Shown here in pieces: positions 16,895 to 24,908 of a stretch of 64,000 nt of DNA (positions are counted from its first letter, which is position 1; every line of letters starts with the position of its first letter). Origin of the DNA: Haloarcula pelagica (GTDB lineage Archaea > Halobacteriota > Halobacteria > Halobacteriales > Haloarculaceae); the NCBI RefSeq assembly GCF_030127105.1, contig NZ_CP126161.1:2418001-2482000 (forward strand), given 5' to 3'. The translations under genes and the position numbers were made by a program. The notes below the pieces were generated by a model. The model made no database searches. It was given only the letters and a program-made list of their open reading frames with translations, and was not told the DNA's origin.

Positions 16895-18238
16895 TCAGAC
16901 CAGGCTCGCGCCGTCGAACGCCGAGCGGTCGTAGTCGTGGTCCATCAGCGAGAGGATCGTCGGCGCGATGTCGTAGAGGTCCGCGTCCTCGATGCGGGCG
17001 TCGTCGTCCTCGACGAGCAGGGTCGCGTTGTCGAAGCTGTGCATCCCGTTGCGCGGGCCGACTCCGAAGACATCGTCCGAGCCTTTGAACCCGGCTTTGA
17101 GGTCGAACCCGTGGTTCGGGACGACGACCAGATCCGGCGCGATGTCGTCGTGGTCGCCACGGAAGGCGTCCTCTTTCGTGACGACGCGGTCGGCGACCGG
17201 GTTCCCGTCGGGACCCTCCAGGGCTTCGAGTTCGGATTTGAGTTCCGAGCGGACCCGTTCGTACTCGTCCTGTGGGACGCTCCCGTTTGGCTCGCGGCCT
17301 TCGAGATTGACGTAGAAGCGACCGGGGATCAGCGAGTACGCCTTCGTGTCGTCGCTGATGTCGCCCAGTTCCGAGTGGTCGTCGTCCGCGTAGTCGAGCC
17401 AGCCTTCCTGGCGGAGCCACTCGTTGCAGTGGACCTCGTAGTCCAGCGCGGTGAAGCCGTGGTCGGAGGCGACGACCATCGTCACGTCGTCGGGGAGCAT
17501 CTCGCGGAGTTTCCCGAGGTACTCGTCGACCTTGCTGTAGAAGTTCAGGAACGCCTCGCGGTTGTCGGTCTCGTTCACGTAGTCCTTGAACAGGAAGTGG
17601 TTGACCCGGTCGGTGGTCATGAACACGCCGAAAAAGAGGTCCCAGTCGTCTTCCTGCACGTAGTGTTCGAACGTCTCGAATCGCTTCTCGACGGTCTCGT
17701 GGGCGTCCTCGATGAACTCGGTCTTGTCGTCGTCGTGGCCGAGTTTCGCGTTGACATCGATCCGGTAGTCCGTCGCCTGGAGGCGGTCACGCAGTTCGTC
17801 GGGGTAGGCCGCCTTGTCGACGCCGGGCGAGAGAAAGCCCGAGACCATCCGCTGGACGTTGCGCTGGGGCGGGAACGTGACGGGGACGTTCAGCACCGTC
17901 GCGTCGCGGCCGTCCTCGGTGATCCGGTCCCAGAGGCGGTCGGCCTGGACATCCCGCCCCATCGGCACGTACGTGTCGTAGGAACCGACTTCCCGGTCCT
18001 GGAAGCCGTAGACGCCTGTCTGGCCGGGGTTGACGCCGGTCGTCAGCGAGGGCCAGCAGGCGCTCGACTCCGGCGGGACGATACTGTCGATCGCACCGGC
18101 GCTCCCGTCGGCCGCCAGTTCAGTGAGATTCGGGAACACGTCCGGATGCTGGTCGATGAGGCTGTACGGTACGCCGTCGATGCCGAAAAACGCGACCCGG
18201 GGGCCGTCGTCACCCTTCAGACGGTCGAATAGTCCCAT
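16895..18238 (-). CDS. Alkaline-phosphatase-superfamily phosphodiesterase/nucleotide pyrophosphatase
   Basis: A 447-residue protein. Starting at MGLFDRLKG (18238), it shows FFGIDGVPYSLID with the first metal-binding Asp, then PPESSACWPSLTTGVNPG around the usual nucleophile position, and VASDHGFTALDYEVHCNEWL with the Asp-His metal pair. This is the type I phosphodiesterase/PglZ-like branch of the alkaline phosphatase superfamily. Substrates in haloarchaea are mostly unknown; members range from nucleotide pyrophosphatases to phosphoglycerate mutase-like enzymes. No signal peptide is seen, so it is cytoplasmic. A longer frame starting at 18265 adds nine residues and is less likely. Confidence 0.85.
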   Translation of the reverse strand: MGLFDRLKGDDGPRVAFFGIDGVPYSLIDQHPDVFPNLTELAADGSAGAIDSIVPPESSACWPSLTTGVNPGQTGVYGFQDREVGSYDTYVPMGRDVQADRLWDRITEDGRDATVLNVPVTFPPQRNVQRMVSGFLSPGVDKAAYPDELRDRLQATDYRIDVNAKLGHDDDKTEFIEDAHETVEKRFETFEHYVQEDDWDLFFGVFMTTDRVNHFLFKDYVNETDNREAFLNFYSKVDEYLGKLREMLPDDVTMVVASDHGFTALDYEVHCNEWLRQEGWLDYADDDHSELGDISDDTKAYSLIPGRFYVNLEGREPNGSVPQDEYERVRSELKSELEALEGPDGNPVADRVVTKEDAFRGDHDDIAPDLVVVPNHGFDLKAGFKGSDDVFGVGPRNGMHSFDNATLLVEDDDARIEDADLYDIAPTILSLMDHDYDRSAFDGASLV

Positions 18239-18323
18239 GGGCGTCCCTACTGGTGACGGGGACAAGAAGCTTCTTTTCGCAGTGCTGTCGGGAGAAGCGG
18301 CAATCCGTCCGTCGGCGACCGCG

Positions 18324-18449
18324 TCACTCGCCGGTCTCGGCGTTCTCGGGGACGACTGTCAGGTGGTCGATTCCCGGCGGTTCACTGTCCGCACGCTCCG
18401 GAACGACCGTCGTGTGGTCGAGCACGGCGTCTGTCTGGTCGGTCGCCAT
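18324..18449 (-). CDS. Candidate 41-residue protein with an internal repeat
   Basis: A short ORF in the gap between pyrophosphatase and phosphodiesterase genes, same strand. It is very acidic, uses haloarchaeal-preferred codons and contains two near-copies of one motif, LDHTTVVPE and IDHLTVVPE, separated by about 12 residues. An AT-rich TATA-like patch (18478-18487 on the minus strand) sits about 30 nt before the ATG. No membrane segment or known domain. The internal repetition and codon use are the reasons I think it is real; function is unknown. The spacer from 18450 to 18554 has no other gene. Confidence 0.5.
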   Translation of the reverse strand: MATDQTDAVLDHTTVVPERADSEPPGIDHLTVVPENAETGE

Positions 18450-18554
18450 CACACACGGTGGTACCGCTCCCACGCCCAAAAGATTACCCATGCTCATAAA
18501 TCATCGGCAACACACGCCGATATTATCGATGAGCATGGCGCGGCGGTCGCGGGG

Positions 18555-19088
18555 TCAGTCGAACTTCTCGTCGTAGAGGTCCTGGGCGTGTTCGATCGCG
18601 TCCTTCGCGGCCTGCTTGTCCTCGAAGCCGAGCGTCTCGACTTCTTTCCCTTCCTCCAGGTTCTTGTAGGTCGCGAAGAACTCGTCGATCTCGTCGAGTT
18701 GCTGCTGGGGGATGTCGTCGAGGTCCTCGATGTGGTCGTAGCGGGGGTCCTCGGTGGGGACGGCGATGACCTTGTCGTCCTGCTCGCCGTCGTCGTCCAT
18801 CTTCATCAGCGCGACCGGGCGGGCCTCGATGACACAACCGGGGAACGTCTGGTCCTCGACCAGCACGAGCACGTCGAAGGGGTCCTCGTCGTCGTAGTAG
18901 CTCTGCGGGATGAAGCCGTAGTCACTGGGGTAGTGGACGTTGCTGTGGAGCACCCGGTCCAGCACGACGCCGGGGATGTCCTTGTCGTACTCGTACTTGT
19001 TGCGCTCGCCTTTGAGACACTCGACGACGGCGTAGATCTCTTCGGGCGGGTTCGGTCCGGTTTCGAGGTCTTCCCAGAGGTTCGTCAT
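18555..19088 (-). CDS. ppa: Inorganic pyrophosphatase (family I)
   Basis: A 177-residue soluble family I pyrophosphatase that hydrolyses PPi to drive biosynthesis. Visible active-site blocks are ERNKYEYDKD, YPSDYGFIPQ and the DxDPxD-type signature DEDPFDVLVL. Length is normal for archaeal enzymes. The start MTNLWEDLETGPNPPEE at 19088 matches the family. A longer frame reaching 19310 is rejected because it crosses the AT-rich promoter region. A TATA-like CATTTTTGA lies about 28 nt upstream on the minus strand. It diverges from the PadR regulator gene. Confidence 0.93.
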   Translation of the reverse strand: MTNLWEDLETGPNPPEEIYAVVECLKGERNKYEYDKDIPGVVLDRVLHSNVHYPSDYGFIPQSYYDDEDPFDVLVLVEDQTFPGCVIEARPVALMKMDDDGEQDDKVIAVPTEDPRYDHIEDLDDIPQQQLDEIDEFFATYKNLEEGKEVETLGFEDKQAAKDAIEHAQDLYDEKFD

Positions 19089-19283
19089 CACCCGCGAGTG
19101 CGCCGCGCCATCAAAAATGACTTTCGTCATCGCCCTATCGTGTGTCACAAGATATTTCTCCAGCCATCTCGGAATATTAGCGAGGCGCCCGACGGTGCGC
19201 GCCGATACGGTTACAACACCTGTTATTAGCCTGTTTGCCGACAAAGACATTACTCTCCTCGGGACGGCGCTGTCCCGCAAATA

Positions 19284-19347
19284 ATCCTTATAGGATGTCT
19301 GAGTTAACAAGTGTTAAATAGTTTGACGACATGTCTATACCCATGTC
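19284..19347 (+). promoter_or_regulatory. PadR gene promoter with three inverted repeats
   Basis: Within 64 bp there are ATCCT-TAT-AGGAT (19284-19296), the perfect palindrome TTAACA-AG-TGTTAA (19304-19317) and GACATG-N8-CATGTC (19328-19347, partly within the gene). GTTAAATA (19313-19320) is about 27 nt before the ATG at 19343 and overlaps the second palindrome. That arrangement fits autorepression by the PadR protein. The rest of the 19089-19283 spacer shows no gene. Confidence 0.5.
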
Positions 19348-19705
19348 AGAGGCACAAACAGTTACGAGCAGCCCAGGTATCGCAAAAGAACTCACCGCGT
19401 TCCAACAGAACATCCTCGTCATTCTCGCCGAGGAACCACGCTACGGGCTCGCGATCAAACGGGAGCTCGAATCCTACTACGACGACGAAGTCAACCACGG
19501 CCGGCTCTACCCGAACCTCGACGATCTGGTCGAGATGGGACTCGTCGAGAAGAGCGAACTCGACAAGCGGACCAACCAGTACTCGCTGACGGAGGACGGC
19601 AAAGCGGCCGTCCTCGACCAGCTTGGCTGGGTGTTCTCGAAGTTCGTCACCGACGACGGCCGCGCGGACGAACTCCACGACCTGGTCGACGCACAGCAGA
19701 ACTAA
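19343..19705 (+). CDS. PadR-family winged-helix transcriptional regulator
   Basis: A 120-residue regulator starting MSEAQTVTSSPGIAKEL. The winged helix spans about residues 20-95, with ILAEEPRYGLAIKREL as first helices, HGRLYPNLDDLVEMGLVEK as recognition helix and start of the wing, and DKRTNQYSLTEDGKAAV in the wing. PadR proteins are dimeric repressors that often control their own gene, which fits the palindromes overlapping its promoter. An ATG four codons upstream (19331) is possible, but the TATA spacing favours 19343. The stop overlaps the convergent rnhA-operon gene by 4 bp. Its ligand is unknown. Confidence 0.85.
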   Translation: MSEAQTVTSSPGIAKELTAFQQNILVILAEEPRYGLAIKRELESYYDDEVNHGRLYPNLDDLVEMGLVEKSELDKRTNQYSLTEDGKAAVLDQLGWVFSKFVTDDGRADELHDLVDAQQN

Positions 19706-20256
19706 GGCTCCGGACGGCGACCGTCGGATTCTTCGACAGCTATCTGGACGGACTCCCCGACCAGCGACCGCTGTTCCTCGCTGGGCCAGGCGTTCCGCGG
19801 GAAGTACTCGGTTTCGAACTCGTCGAGTTCGGCCGGCGTCGCGTCGGCGATCCGTTTGGCGTAGTGGTTGCTCATGAAGTCGGCGAGCGCCCGTGCCGTC
19901 GCCCCGTGGACCGGGCCGTGTTCCTCGGCGACGGTCTCGGCGATGGTCTCGTTGGCGTCGGCGACATCGTCCCACTCGTCCGGGTCGCCGGTCCCCGAGA
20001 GCTGTCGTTCGACGCCGCGGTCGATGTCCTCGACACGGTCGGGGTGGATGACGCCGTCGGCGACCCACTCCTCGGGATGACAGACCAGGACATCGCCCGT
20101 GTCGTCCTCGCGGACCCGTGCGGTGTAGTCGTGGGCCGCGAGCAGGTCGTCGCGGTCGGCTCGATAGGCCGCCGCCTCGTCCTCGTCGACGGCCTCGCGC
20201 GCGAGTCTGGTGAGGCGTTCGGCCTCCTCGATCACGTCGGCTGGGAGTTCAGTCAT
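19702..20256 (-). CDS. RnhA-operon protein (DUF7108 family)
   Basis: A 184-residue acidic protein regularly found beside rnhA in haloarchaea and therefore called RnhA operon protein. It opens MTELPADVIEEAERLTRLAR and is mostly helical; the C-terminal part contains NHYAKRIADATPAELDEF, also conserved-looking. No catalytic motif is recognised and no membrane segment is present. The start overlaps the rnhA stop by 8 bp, so it is co-translated with RNase HI. The function is unknown; a link to RNA:DNA hybrid processing is only suggested by context. Confidence 0.82.
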   Translation of the reverse strand: MTELPADVIEEAERLTRLAREAVDEDEAAAYRADRDDLLAAHDYTARVREDDTGDVLVCHPEEWVADGVIHPDRVEDIDRGVERQLSGTGDPDEWDDVADANETIAETVAEEHGPVHGATARALADFMSNHYAKRIADATPAELDEFETEYFPRNAWPSEEQRSLVGESVQIAVEESDGRRPEP

Positions 20257-20842
20257 CGTCGAGTGCGTCGTTGGCTAGCTTGTCGGCCCGCTCGTTTATC
20301 TCTCGCGGAACGTGCTCGATCGACCAGTCGTCGAACCGCTGGAGGAGTTCAAGCACCGTCACCCGCTTCTCGCGCAGGTCGGGGTCGTTGGTGTTCCACT
20401 CACCGCGGATCTGCTTGACCAACAGGTCCGCGTCGACGCGGATCCGGACCTCCTCGAAGCCGTAGTCGGCGGCGACCTCCAGCGCGCGGATCAGTGCGTC
20501 GTACTCCGCCTGGTTGTTGGTGGCTCGGCCGATGGTCTCGCCGGCCTCGGTGACGATCCCGCTGTCGTCGACGAGGACGTAGCCGATAGCGGCCGGGCCG
20601 GGGTTGCCCCGGGCGGCCCCGTCCGAATAGAGGTGGACCCGACCCCCGTCGTCGCGCAACAGCCCTTCGAGTCGCGCGGTGTCACCGCCCTGGACGACGA
20701 CTTTCCCCTCGTAGGCGACCGCGGTCGCGCCCCCGTAGTCGGCGCGCCAGCGCTCGTGATCGGTGTTGCCCGACTCGATGGCGACGCCCGCGGCTTCGAG
20801 CCGTTCGCGTGCCGCCGCCTCGTCACATTCGATGACCGGCAT
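20249..20842 (-). CDS. rnhA: Ribonuclease HI
   Basis: A 197-residue RNase HI that degrades the RNA strand of RNA:DNA hybrids. The catalytic carboxylates are visible: Asp in HLYSDGAARGNPGP, Glu in NNQAEYDALI, Asp in RVDADLLVKQ and Asp in ERADKLANDAL. The first 65 residues form an extra N-terminal region (MPVIECDEAAARERL) seen in haloarchaeal enzymes, containing a YEGKVVVQGG segment. The start at 20842 avoids a GC-rich non-coding extension. It precedes and overlaps the DUF7108 gene. Confidence 0.92.
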   Translation of the reverse strand: MPVIECDEAAARERLEAAGVAIESGNTDHERWRADYGGATAVAYEGKVVVQGGDTARLEGLLRDDGGRVHLYSDGAARGNPGPAAIGYVLVDDSGIVTEAGETIGRATNNQAEYDALIRALEVAADYGFEEVRIRVDADLLVKQIRGEWNTNDPDLREKRVTVLELLQRFDDWSIEHVPREINERADKLANDALDDD

Positions 20843-20903
20843 CGTCTGTGGGTGGCCGACCTGTCGGTATAGCGGTTGTGGTCGGGCCGAAAACGTGCGG
20901 TCG

Positions 20904-21311
20904 TCAGTTCCCGGAGCGGCTCGCGATCCGCTCGGCACCGGTGCGGCGTCCCTCCTCGCCGCCCACGTAGCGCTCGGCCAGCGCACCGAGCCCGGCGACG
21001 GCCAGCACCAGCCCGCAGACGAGCTGGATCGTCAGGAAGGGATCGAAGTTCGCGAACACGAACGGCGTGCCCGCCAGGACGAGCCCACAGAACACGGCGG
21101 CCCCGGCACCGAGCGGGCTCGCCTGCTTCCCCGAGGAGATCCGATAGGCCGTGTGACCGATCGCGAGCGCACCGATCTCTCCCAGGAGCAGGTTGATGAG
21201 CGCCTGCTCGTGGGCCGGTCTGTACACCGCGACGAGCCCGATTATGGCGAAACTGAGCAGCGCCGCGACGATCGTCCCCCACTTGAGTGCGGTAGTTCTC
21301 GTTTCGGACAT
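20904..21311 (-). CDS. Four-helix membrane protein, unrecognised
   Basis: A 135-residue protein with four predicted membrane helices, at about residues 12-32, 40-60, 67-87 and 91-112, and a charged cytosolic tail ending in RIASRSGN. No known motif is seen. It lies upstream of rnhA on the same strand, 61 bp away, and diverges from nreA. A 98-bp divergent spacer (21312-21409) contains the AT-rich TTTATTACA and GTAATAG patches, likely promoters. Function is unknown. Confidence 0.7.
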   Translation of the reverse strand: MSETRTTALKWGTIVAALLSFAIIGLVAVYRPAHEQALINLLLGEIGALAIGHTAYRISSGKQASPLGAGAAVFCGLVLAGTPFVFANFDPFLTIQLVCGLVLAVAGLGALAERYVGGEEGRRTGAERIASRSGN

Positions 21312-21409
21312 GATTTATTACACCTGTTGTTACTCGACCCTCCTACGTAATAGTTGTTGACGGTTCCGGGGGGACAGGTTCATGCCGGCCAGGCGCCAAC
21401 GCGGGATGA

Positions 21410-22684
21410 ATGCGGCTCGACGAGTTCATCGACGAGTTCGAGCGCGACGAGGCGGCCGAGCGGCGCCGCCTGGCCGCCGAGAAGTCGTACGCGATCACGG
21501 ACCACCTCGAAACCGTCGAACGCCAGGTCCAGCAGGTCGTCCAGGACGACACGCTCGTCGGCTCGACGGCCCCGGAGATCTTCGTCGGCCGGTCGGGCTA
21601 CCCGAACGTCTCGACGGGGCTGCTCTCGCCCGTCGAGCGCGACGCGGCAGCCGAGGGGTTCGCGACCAGTAGCGACTGGTACGACTCGGGGCTGGGCATC
21701 GAGGATGTCCTCCAGCGACGGACGGGGCTGCTCAACTCCGCACAGTCGCTCTCGGTCGACTCCGTCCAGCACCGCGGCGGCGTCCACGACGTGTGGGACG
21801 GGTTCGTCGGGGTTCAGCGCGAGGTCGCGATCGCCGACCATCCCGTCGACGTGGAGGTCGGGCTGGACGGGACCCCGGAGATCGACGTGGGCTTCGACGA
21901 CGTGCGGACGCCGACCGGGCCACGGGCCAACGCGACCGGCGTGGACCTCACGGAGAACCCCCACGTCCCGCGCTCGGTCGAGAAGACCCTCTCGGACGAC
22001 GACTGGGCCGCGGAGGGCGCGATGACCTACCTCTACCGGCGCGGGTTCGACGTGTACGACATCAACACGATCCTCTCGGCGGGGGCGCTGGGCCGGGCCA
22101 GCGAGCGTTCGCTCGTCCCGACCCGGTGGTCGATCACTGCCGTCGACGACACCGTCGGCCAGTACCTCCGTGGGACCTTGCGGACCGCCGACACGATCGA
22201 CAAGCCGGAAGTCTGGTACAACGAGTACATGGGCAACCGCTACTGGGTGCTGCTGGCACCGGGCCGGTGGGAGTTCGAACTCGTCGAGATGAAAGCCCCC
22301 GAGAGCGTCTGGAACCCACGCCCCGGAGCCGGCTACTACCTCGCCAGCGCCCACGAGGGCGCCGAGGGGCGGACCGGCTACGTCGAGGAGACCGCCGGCG
22401 CCTACTACGCGGCCCGCCTGGGCGTCCTCGAAGAACTCGAACGACGGGGCCGCCAGGCAAAGTGTCTGGTCCTCCGGGAGATCACCGACGACTACTGGGC
22501 GCCGGTCGGCGTCTGGCAGGTCCGGGAAGGCGTGCGCAACGCCTTCGAGGGCGAACCGGGTATCGGGCAGTCGTTCCGCGAGACGCTCGAGGCGGTCTCC
22601 GACCAGCTCCCGGTCGGGCTCGGGCCGCTGCGCCGGAAGTCGGAACTGGTCGCGGGGCTCCAGTCACAGCTCTCGGACTTCTGA
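21410..22684 (+). CDS. nreA: NreA-family DNA repair protein with a C-terminal PIP motif
   Basis: A 424-residue archaeal Nre protein. Segments typical of the family are TAPEIFVGRSGYPNVSTGLL near residue 52, RTGLLNSAQSLSVD and EVWYNEYMGNRYWVLLAPG. The last residues, QSQLSDF, fit a PCNA-interacting peptide (QxxLxxF), placed at the extreme C-terminus as in characterised Nre proteins. Nre proteins work with PCNA in repair of DNA damage such as mitomycin C lesions in Haloferax. The ATG at 21410 is used; another ATG four bases earlier is out of frame. Confidence 0.88.
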   Translation: MRLDEFIDEFERDEAAERRRLAAEKSYAITDHLETVERQVQQVVQDDTLVGSTAPEIFVGRSGYPNVSTGLLSPVERDAAAEGFATSSDWYDSGLGIEDVLQRRTGLLNSAQSLSVDSVQHRGGVHDVWDGFVGVQREVAIADHPVDVEVGLDGTPEIDVGFDDVRTPTGPRANATGVDLTENPHVPRSVEKTLSDDDWAAEGAMTYLYRRGFDVYDINTILSAGALGRASERSLVPTRWSITAVDDTVGQYLRGTLRTADTIDKPEVWYNEYMGNRYWVLLAPGRWEFELVEMKAPESVWNPRPGAGYYLASAHEGAEGRTGYVEETAGAYYAARLGVLEELERRGRQAKCLVLREITDDYWAPVGVWQVREGVRNAFEGEPGIGQSFRETLEAVSDQLPVGLGPLRRKSELVAGLQSQLSDF

Positions 22685-22723
22685 GGGCGGAACACATACG
22701 ACCCCGGGCGCGCAAGCGCCGGT

Positions 22724-22891
22724 ATGGTCTCCCTCCTGTTCCCCGGTATCCCGGGCGGCGTGGAACTGCTCGTCGTCTTCGTGATGCTGATGCTGATGCT
22801 CGTCGTCCCCGCCGTCCTCCTCCTCGGTGCGTACTTGATCGGGAAACGCCGGAGTAGTCCGGCCGACGCGGCCGACGACCCCGACCGGTAG
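22724..22891 (+). CDS. 55-residue single-helix membrane protein, TatA-like N-terminus
   Basis: A short protein beginning MVSLLFPGIPGGVELLVV, then a hydrophobic helix and a basic/acidic tail (GKRRSSPADAADDPDR). FPGIPGG-ELLV recalls the N-terminus of haloarchaeal TatA, but the amphipathic helix that defines TatA is missing. It resembles the 83-residue protein at 23219 in the GxxELLV...PxVLxLGxY pattern, so the two may be paralogues. It starts 39 bp after nreA and may be on the same transcript. Too short for a secure assignment. Confidence 0.6.
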   Translation: MVSLLFPGIPGGVELLVVFVMLMLMLVVPAVLLLGAYLIGKRRSSPADAADDPDR

Positions 22892-23033
22892 TTCTCTCGG
22901 GGCTCGCCGGCTCGAAAAGTACCCGACGAGAGCCGAATTATGCGATCACAGACGCTCTGTCCGGCGAACCGTTCCGTTTATCGGTCCCAACCTGTGAGCG
23001 ATAGGTGTGTCTCCGGAGCGAACTGGGCCCGAT

Positions 23034-23177
23034 ATGCCCGAGCGACTGACCAGCCACGCCTACGAGATCACCGTCGACGACGGTCGCGATTCCTTTTTCG
23101 CGCTCAGCATCGAGGGCGACCACGAGACGGAGTGGCTGGCCTCGGATACCGTCTGTGCGCTTGACAACATGCGATAG
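23034..23177 (+). CDS. Candidate 47-residue soluble protein
   Basis: An ORF of 47 codons beginning MPERLTSHAYEITVDDGRD and ending ASDTVCALDNMR. It is acidic, with no membrane segment. It looks like the many tiny haloarchaeal proteins ending in a '(W)xxSDTxxxL' motif, for example DUF7331-like, but I cannot assign it firmly. The 142-bp gap before it (22892-23033) holds no gene. Codon use agrees with neighbours. Confidence 0.5.
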   Translation: MPERLTSHAYEITVDDGRDSFFALSIEGDHETEWLASDTVCALDNMR

Positions 23178-23218
23178 CTCTCCGAACACTTTACCCGCCG
23201 CGCCGACCAGACCGCGGT

Positions 23219-23470
23219 ATGCTCCTGCTCGCACAGGCCGGCCCGGGGGTGGGTGACCTCCTCGTGATCGCGCTGTTGCTCGTCGCGATGGTCATTCCGG
23301 TGGTGCTCGTGCTGGGCGTCGCCGTCTACATCACCCGCGACGAGTGGACGGGCGACCGCAAAGACCACGTCGACAAGGAGCTCTCGGCGGACCGGGAGCG
23401 TCTGGGAGCGCCGGACGCCGACGACCAGCCCGGCTCGGCCGGCACAGCGGACTCGAAAAACGGGGAGTGA
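23219..23470 (+). CDS. 83-residue small membrane protein
   Basis: A small protein with a short N-terminal stretch, one long hydrophobic helix (about residues 12-38, GDLLVIALLLVAMVIPVVLV) and a charged, acidic tail of about 45 residues. The membrane helix resembles that of the 55-residue protein at 22724. No enzymatic motif. The stop lies 3 bp from the stop of the convergent DUF5789 gene. Its role is unknown; a single-pass anchor with soluble tail is all the sequence shows. Confidence 0.65.
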   Translation: MLLLAQAGPGVGDLLVIALLLVAMVIPVVLVLGVAVYITRDEWTGDRKDHVDKELSADRERLGAPDADDQPGSAGTADSKNGE

Positions 23471-23473
23471 CCG

Positions 23474-23755
23474 TTACTCGGTCGGGACCGGACCGGTGCC
23501 GATGGCGTCTCGGACCGCGGACTCGAACTCGCGCCGATCCGAGAAGTACGGCACGTCGACATCGTCGAGCACGTCGGCCAGCTCCTGTGGGCCGTCGGGG
23601 GTACGGATGGTCGTCTCGCCCTCCCGGTCGACGATCGTGCTGTGCTCGATACCCCAGGTGAGCCGTGCGGAGACGCGGGCCAGCGGTGCCCCCTCGACAT
23701 CGGGCCCCTCGCCGAGTTCGACGGCTGGTTCCTCGTCTTCCTCGTCGTCGCTCAT
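23474..23755 (-). CDS. DUF5789 family protein
   Basis: A 93-residue acidic haloarchaeal protein. The pattern VELGEGPDVEGAPLARVSARLTW, followed by DREGETTIRTPDGPQEL and the ending AVRDAIGTGPVPTE, is characteristic of DUF5789 proteins, for which no function is known. The start MSDDEEDEE at 23755 is preferred over a longer frame that reaches 23818. It is a single gene between two plus-strand genes. Confidence 0.8.
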   Translation of the reverse strand: MSDDEEDEEPAVELGEGPDVEGAPLARVSARLTWGIEHSTIVDREGETTIRTPDGPQELADVLDDVDVPYFSDRREFESAVRDAIGTGPVPTE

Positions 23756-23866
23756 AACTGGACTGTGCCAGTCGGTTCGATTAGTGTTTTCGGTGTCGAC
23801 CGCTCCCCCGGGCGTCATGCGCGTGTCTGACGGGGTGTTTTGCCGGTTGCGGTGCTAGAGCCCATC

Positions 23867-24859
23867 ATGACTAGTTTAACTGACGTGTACGACGGGGAGG
23901 TCGGACGCGTCGCATCGCGCCGTCAGCAGGTCGTCGGGATGGGGCTGTTTCTGGTGGGTGCCGCGGGACTCGTCGCGGCCATCGCCTTCGCCACCACACC
24001 GATCGGCCAGCGGTTCGCGCTCGGGGAGTACGCGGCTCGGGAGGTCGCGGGGACGGTCGCCGGGCTAGGGTTGCCGGCGGTCATCCTCGGCGTCTTCACC
24101 GTGTTGCCGTCGGGCCGGCGGACCCGCGCCGCCGCCGCGCTGGGGACGAGCGTCGCCGTCCTCGGCGTGGCGCTGTTCCGCAGCATCTACCCCTACAACT
24201 GGGTCGAGTCGGCGCCGCTGCTGGCGCTCGGTGTCAGCATCGTCTACTCGCTCGGGATCCTGGCCGCGTTCTGGGCGCTGTTTGCCGCCGTGGCGACGTT
24301 CAAGACCCGCAACGATCCGGGCGGGACCGCGCGGATGGAGGTCACCGAGTCCGGGACGATCCGCCTCGTCGAGGAAGCCCGGTCGGTGCCGTCGATGGGC
24401 GGCGTCGGTCTCTTCGGCGGTGAGCCCGACGGCGATGTCGAGACCCAGACCAACCGGGCGGGCCAGTCGGCCGCCCGGAGCGACGGGAGCGGCGCCACGG
24501 ACCACCAGCACAGTTCCGGCGGCGAGTCTCCGGCGGGCACCGAGACGGTCGACACCGACCCACAGCGGTCGCCGGAGCGACCGCGCCAGACACAGGACCA
24601 GGCACAGCCCGACCTCGACACCGACATCGTCCAGGCCGGGCCGGAGTCGACCGCTAGCGCCGACGGCGGGACCCAGAGTCTCTCGGGCGATCCGATCACC
24701 GACACTGCCGTCCACCGCGGCGAACCCGACACCTACTGTGGCAACTGCCGGCACTTCCAGTACGTGATGGCCGACGGCGACATCGAACCGTACTGCGGGT
24801 TCCACGAGGAACTGATGGACGACATGGACGCCTGCTCGGCCTGGACGAAAAACGACTGA
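23867..24859 (+). CDS. Four-helix membrane protein with C-terminal Cys/His zinc motif (DUF7139-like)
   Basis: A 330-residue protein. About residues 20-145 contain four membrane helices. Residues about 150-185 form a short soluble domain (ARMEVTESGTIRLVEEA). Residues about 190-285 are a low-complexity Gln/Ser/Asp/Pro linker. The last 45 residues carry CGNCRHF...YCGFHEEL...DACSAW, a likely zinc-binding or redox-active Cys/His cluster. I call it DUF7139-like from its architecture. The start ATG at 23867 is chosen over TTG at 23840. It precedes tfs by 49 bp. Confidence 0.7.
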   Translation: MTSLTDVYDGEVGRVASRRQQVVGMGLFLVGAAGLVAAIAFATTPIGQRFALGEYAAREVAGTVAGLGLPAVILGVFTVLPSGRRTRAAAALGTSVAVLGVALFRSIYPYNWVESAPLLALGVSIVYSLGILAAFWALFAAVATFKTRNDPGGTARMEVTESGTIRLVEEARSVPSMGGVGLFGGEPDGDVETQTNRAGQSAARSDGSGATDHQHSSGGESPAGTETVDTDPQRSPERPRQTQDQAQPDLDTDIVQAGPESTASADGGTQSLSGDPITDTAVHRGEPDTYCGNCRHFQYVMADGDIEPYCGFHEELMDDMDACSAWTKND

Positions 24860-24908
24860 GCCGAACCCCGGCGTTTAACACGGTCCAGCGGCCTAAAGGA
24901 GCACAACA

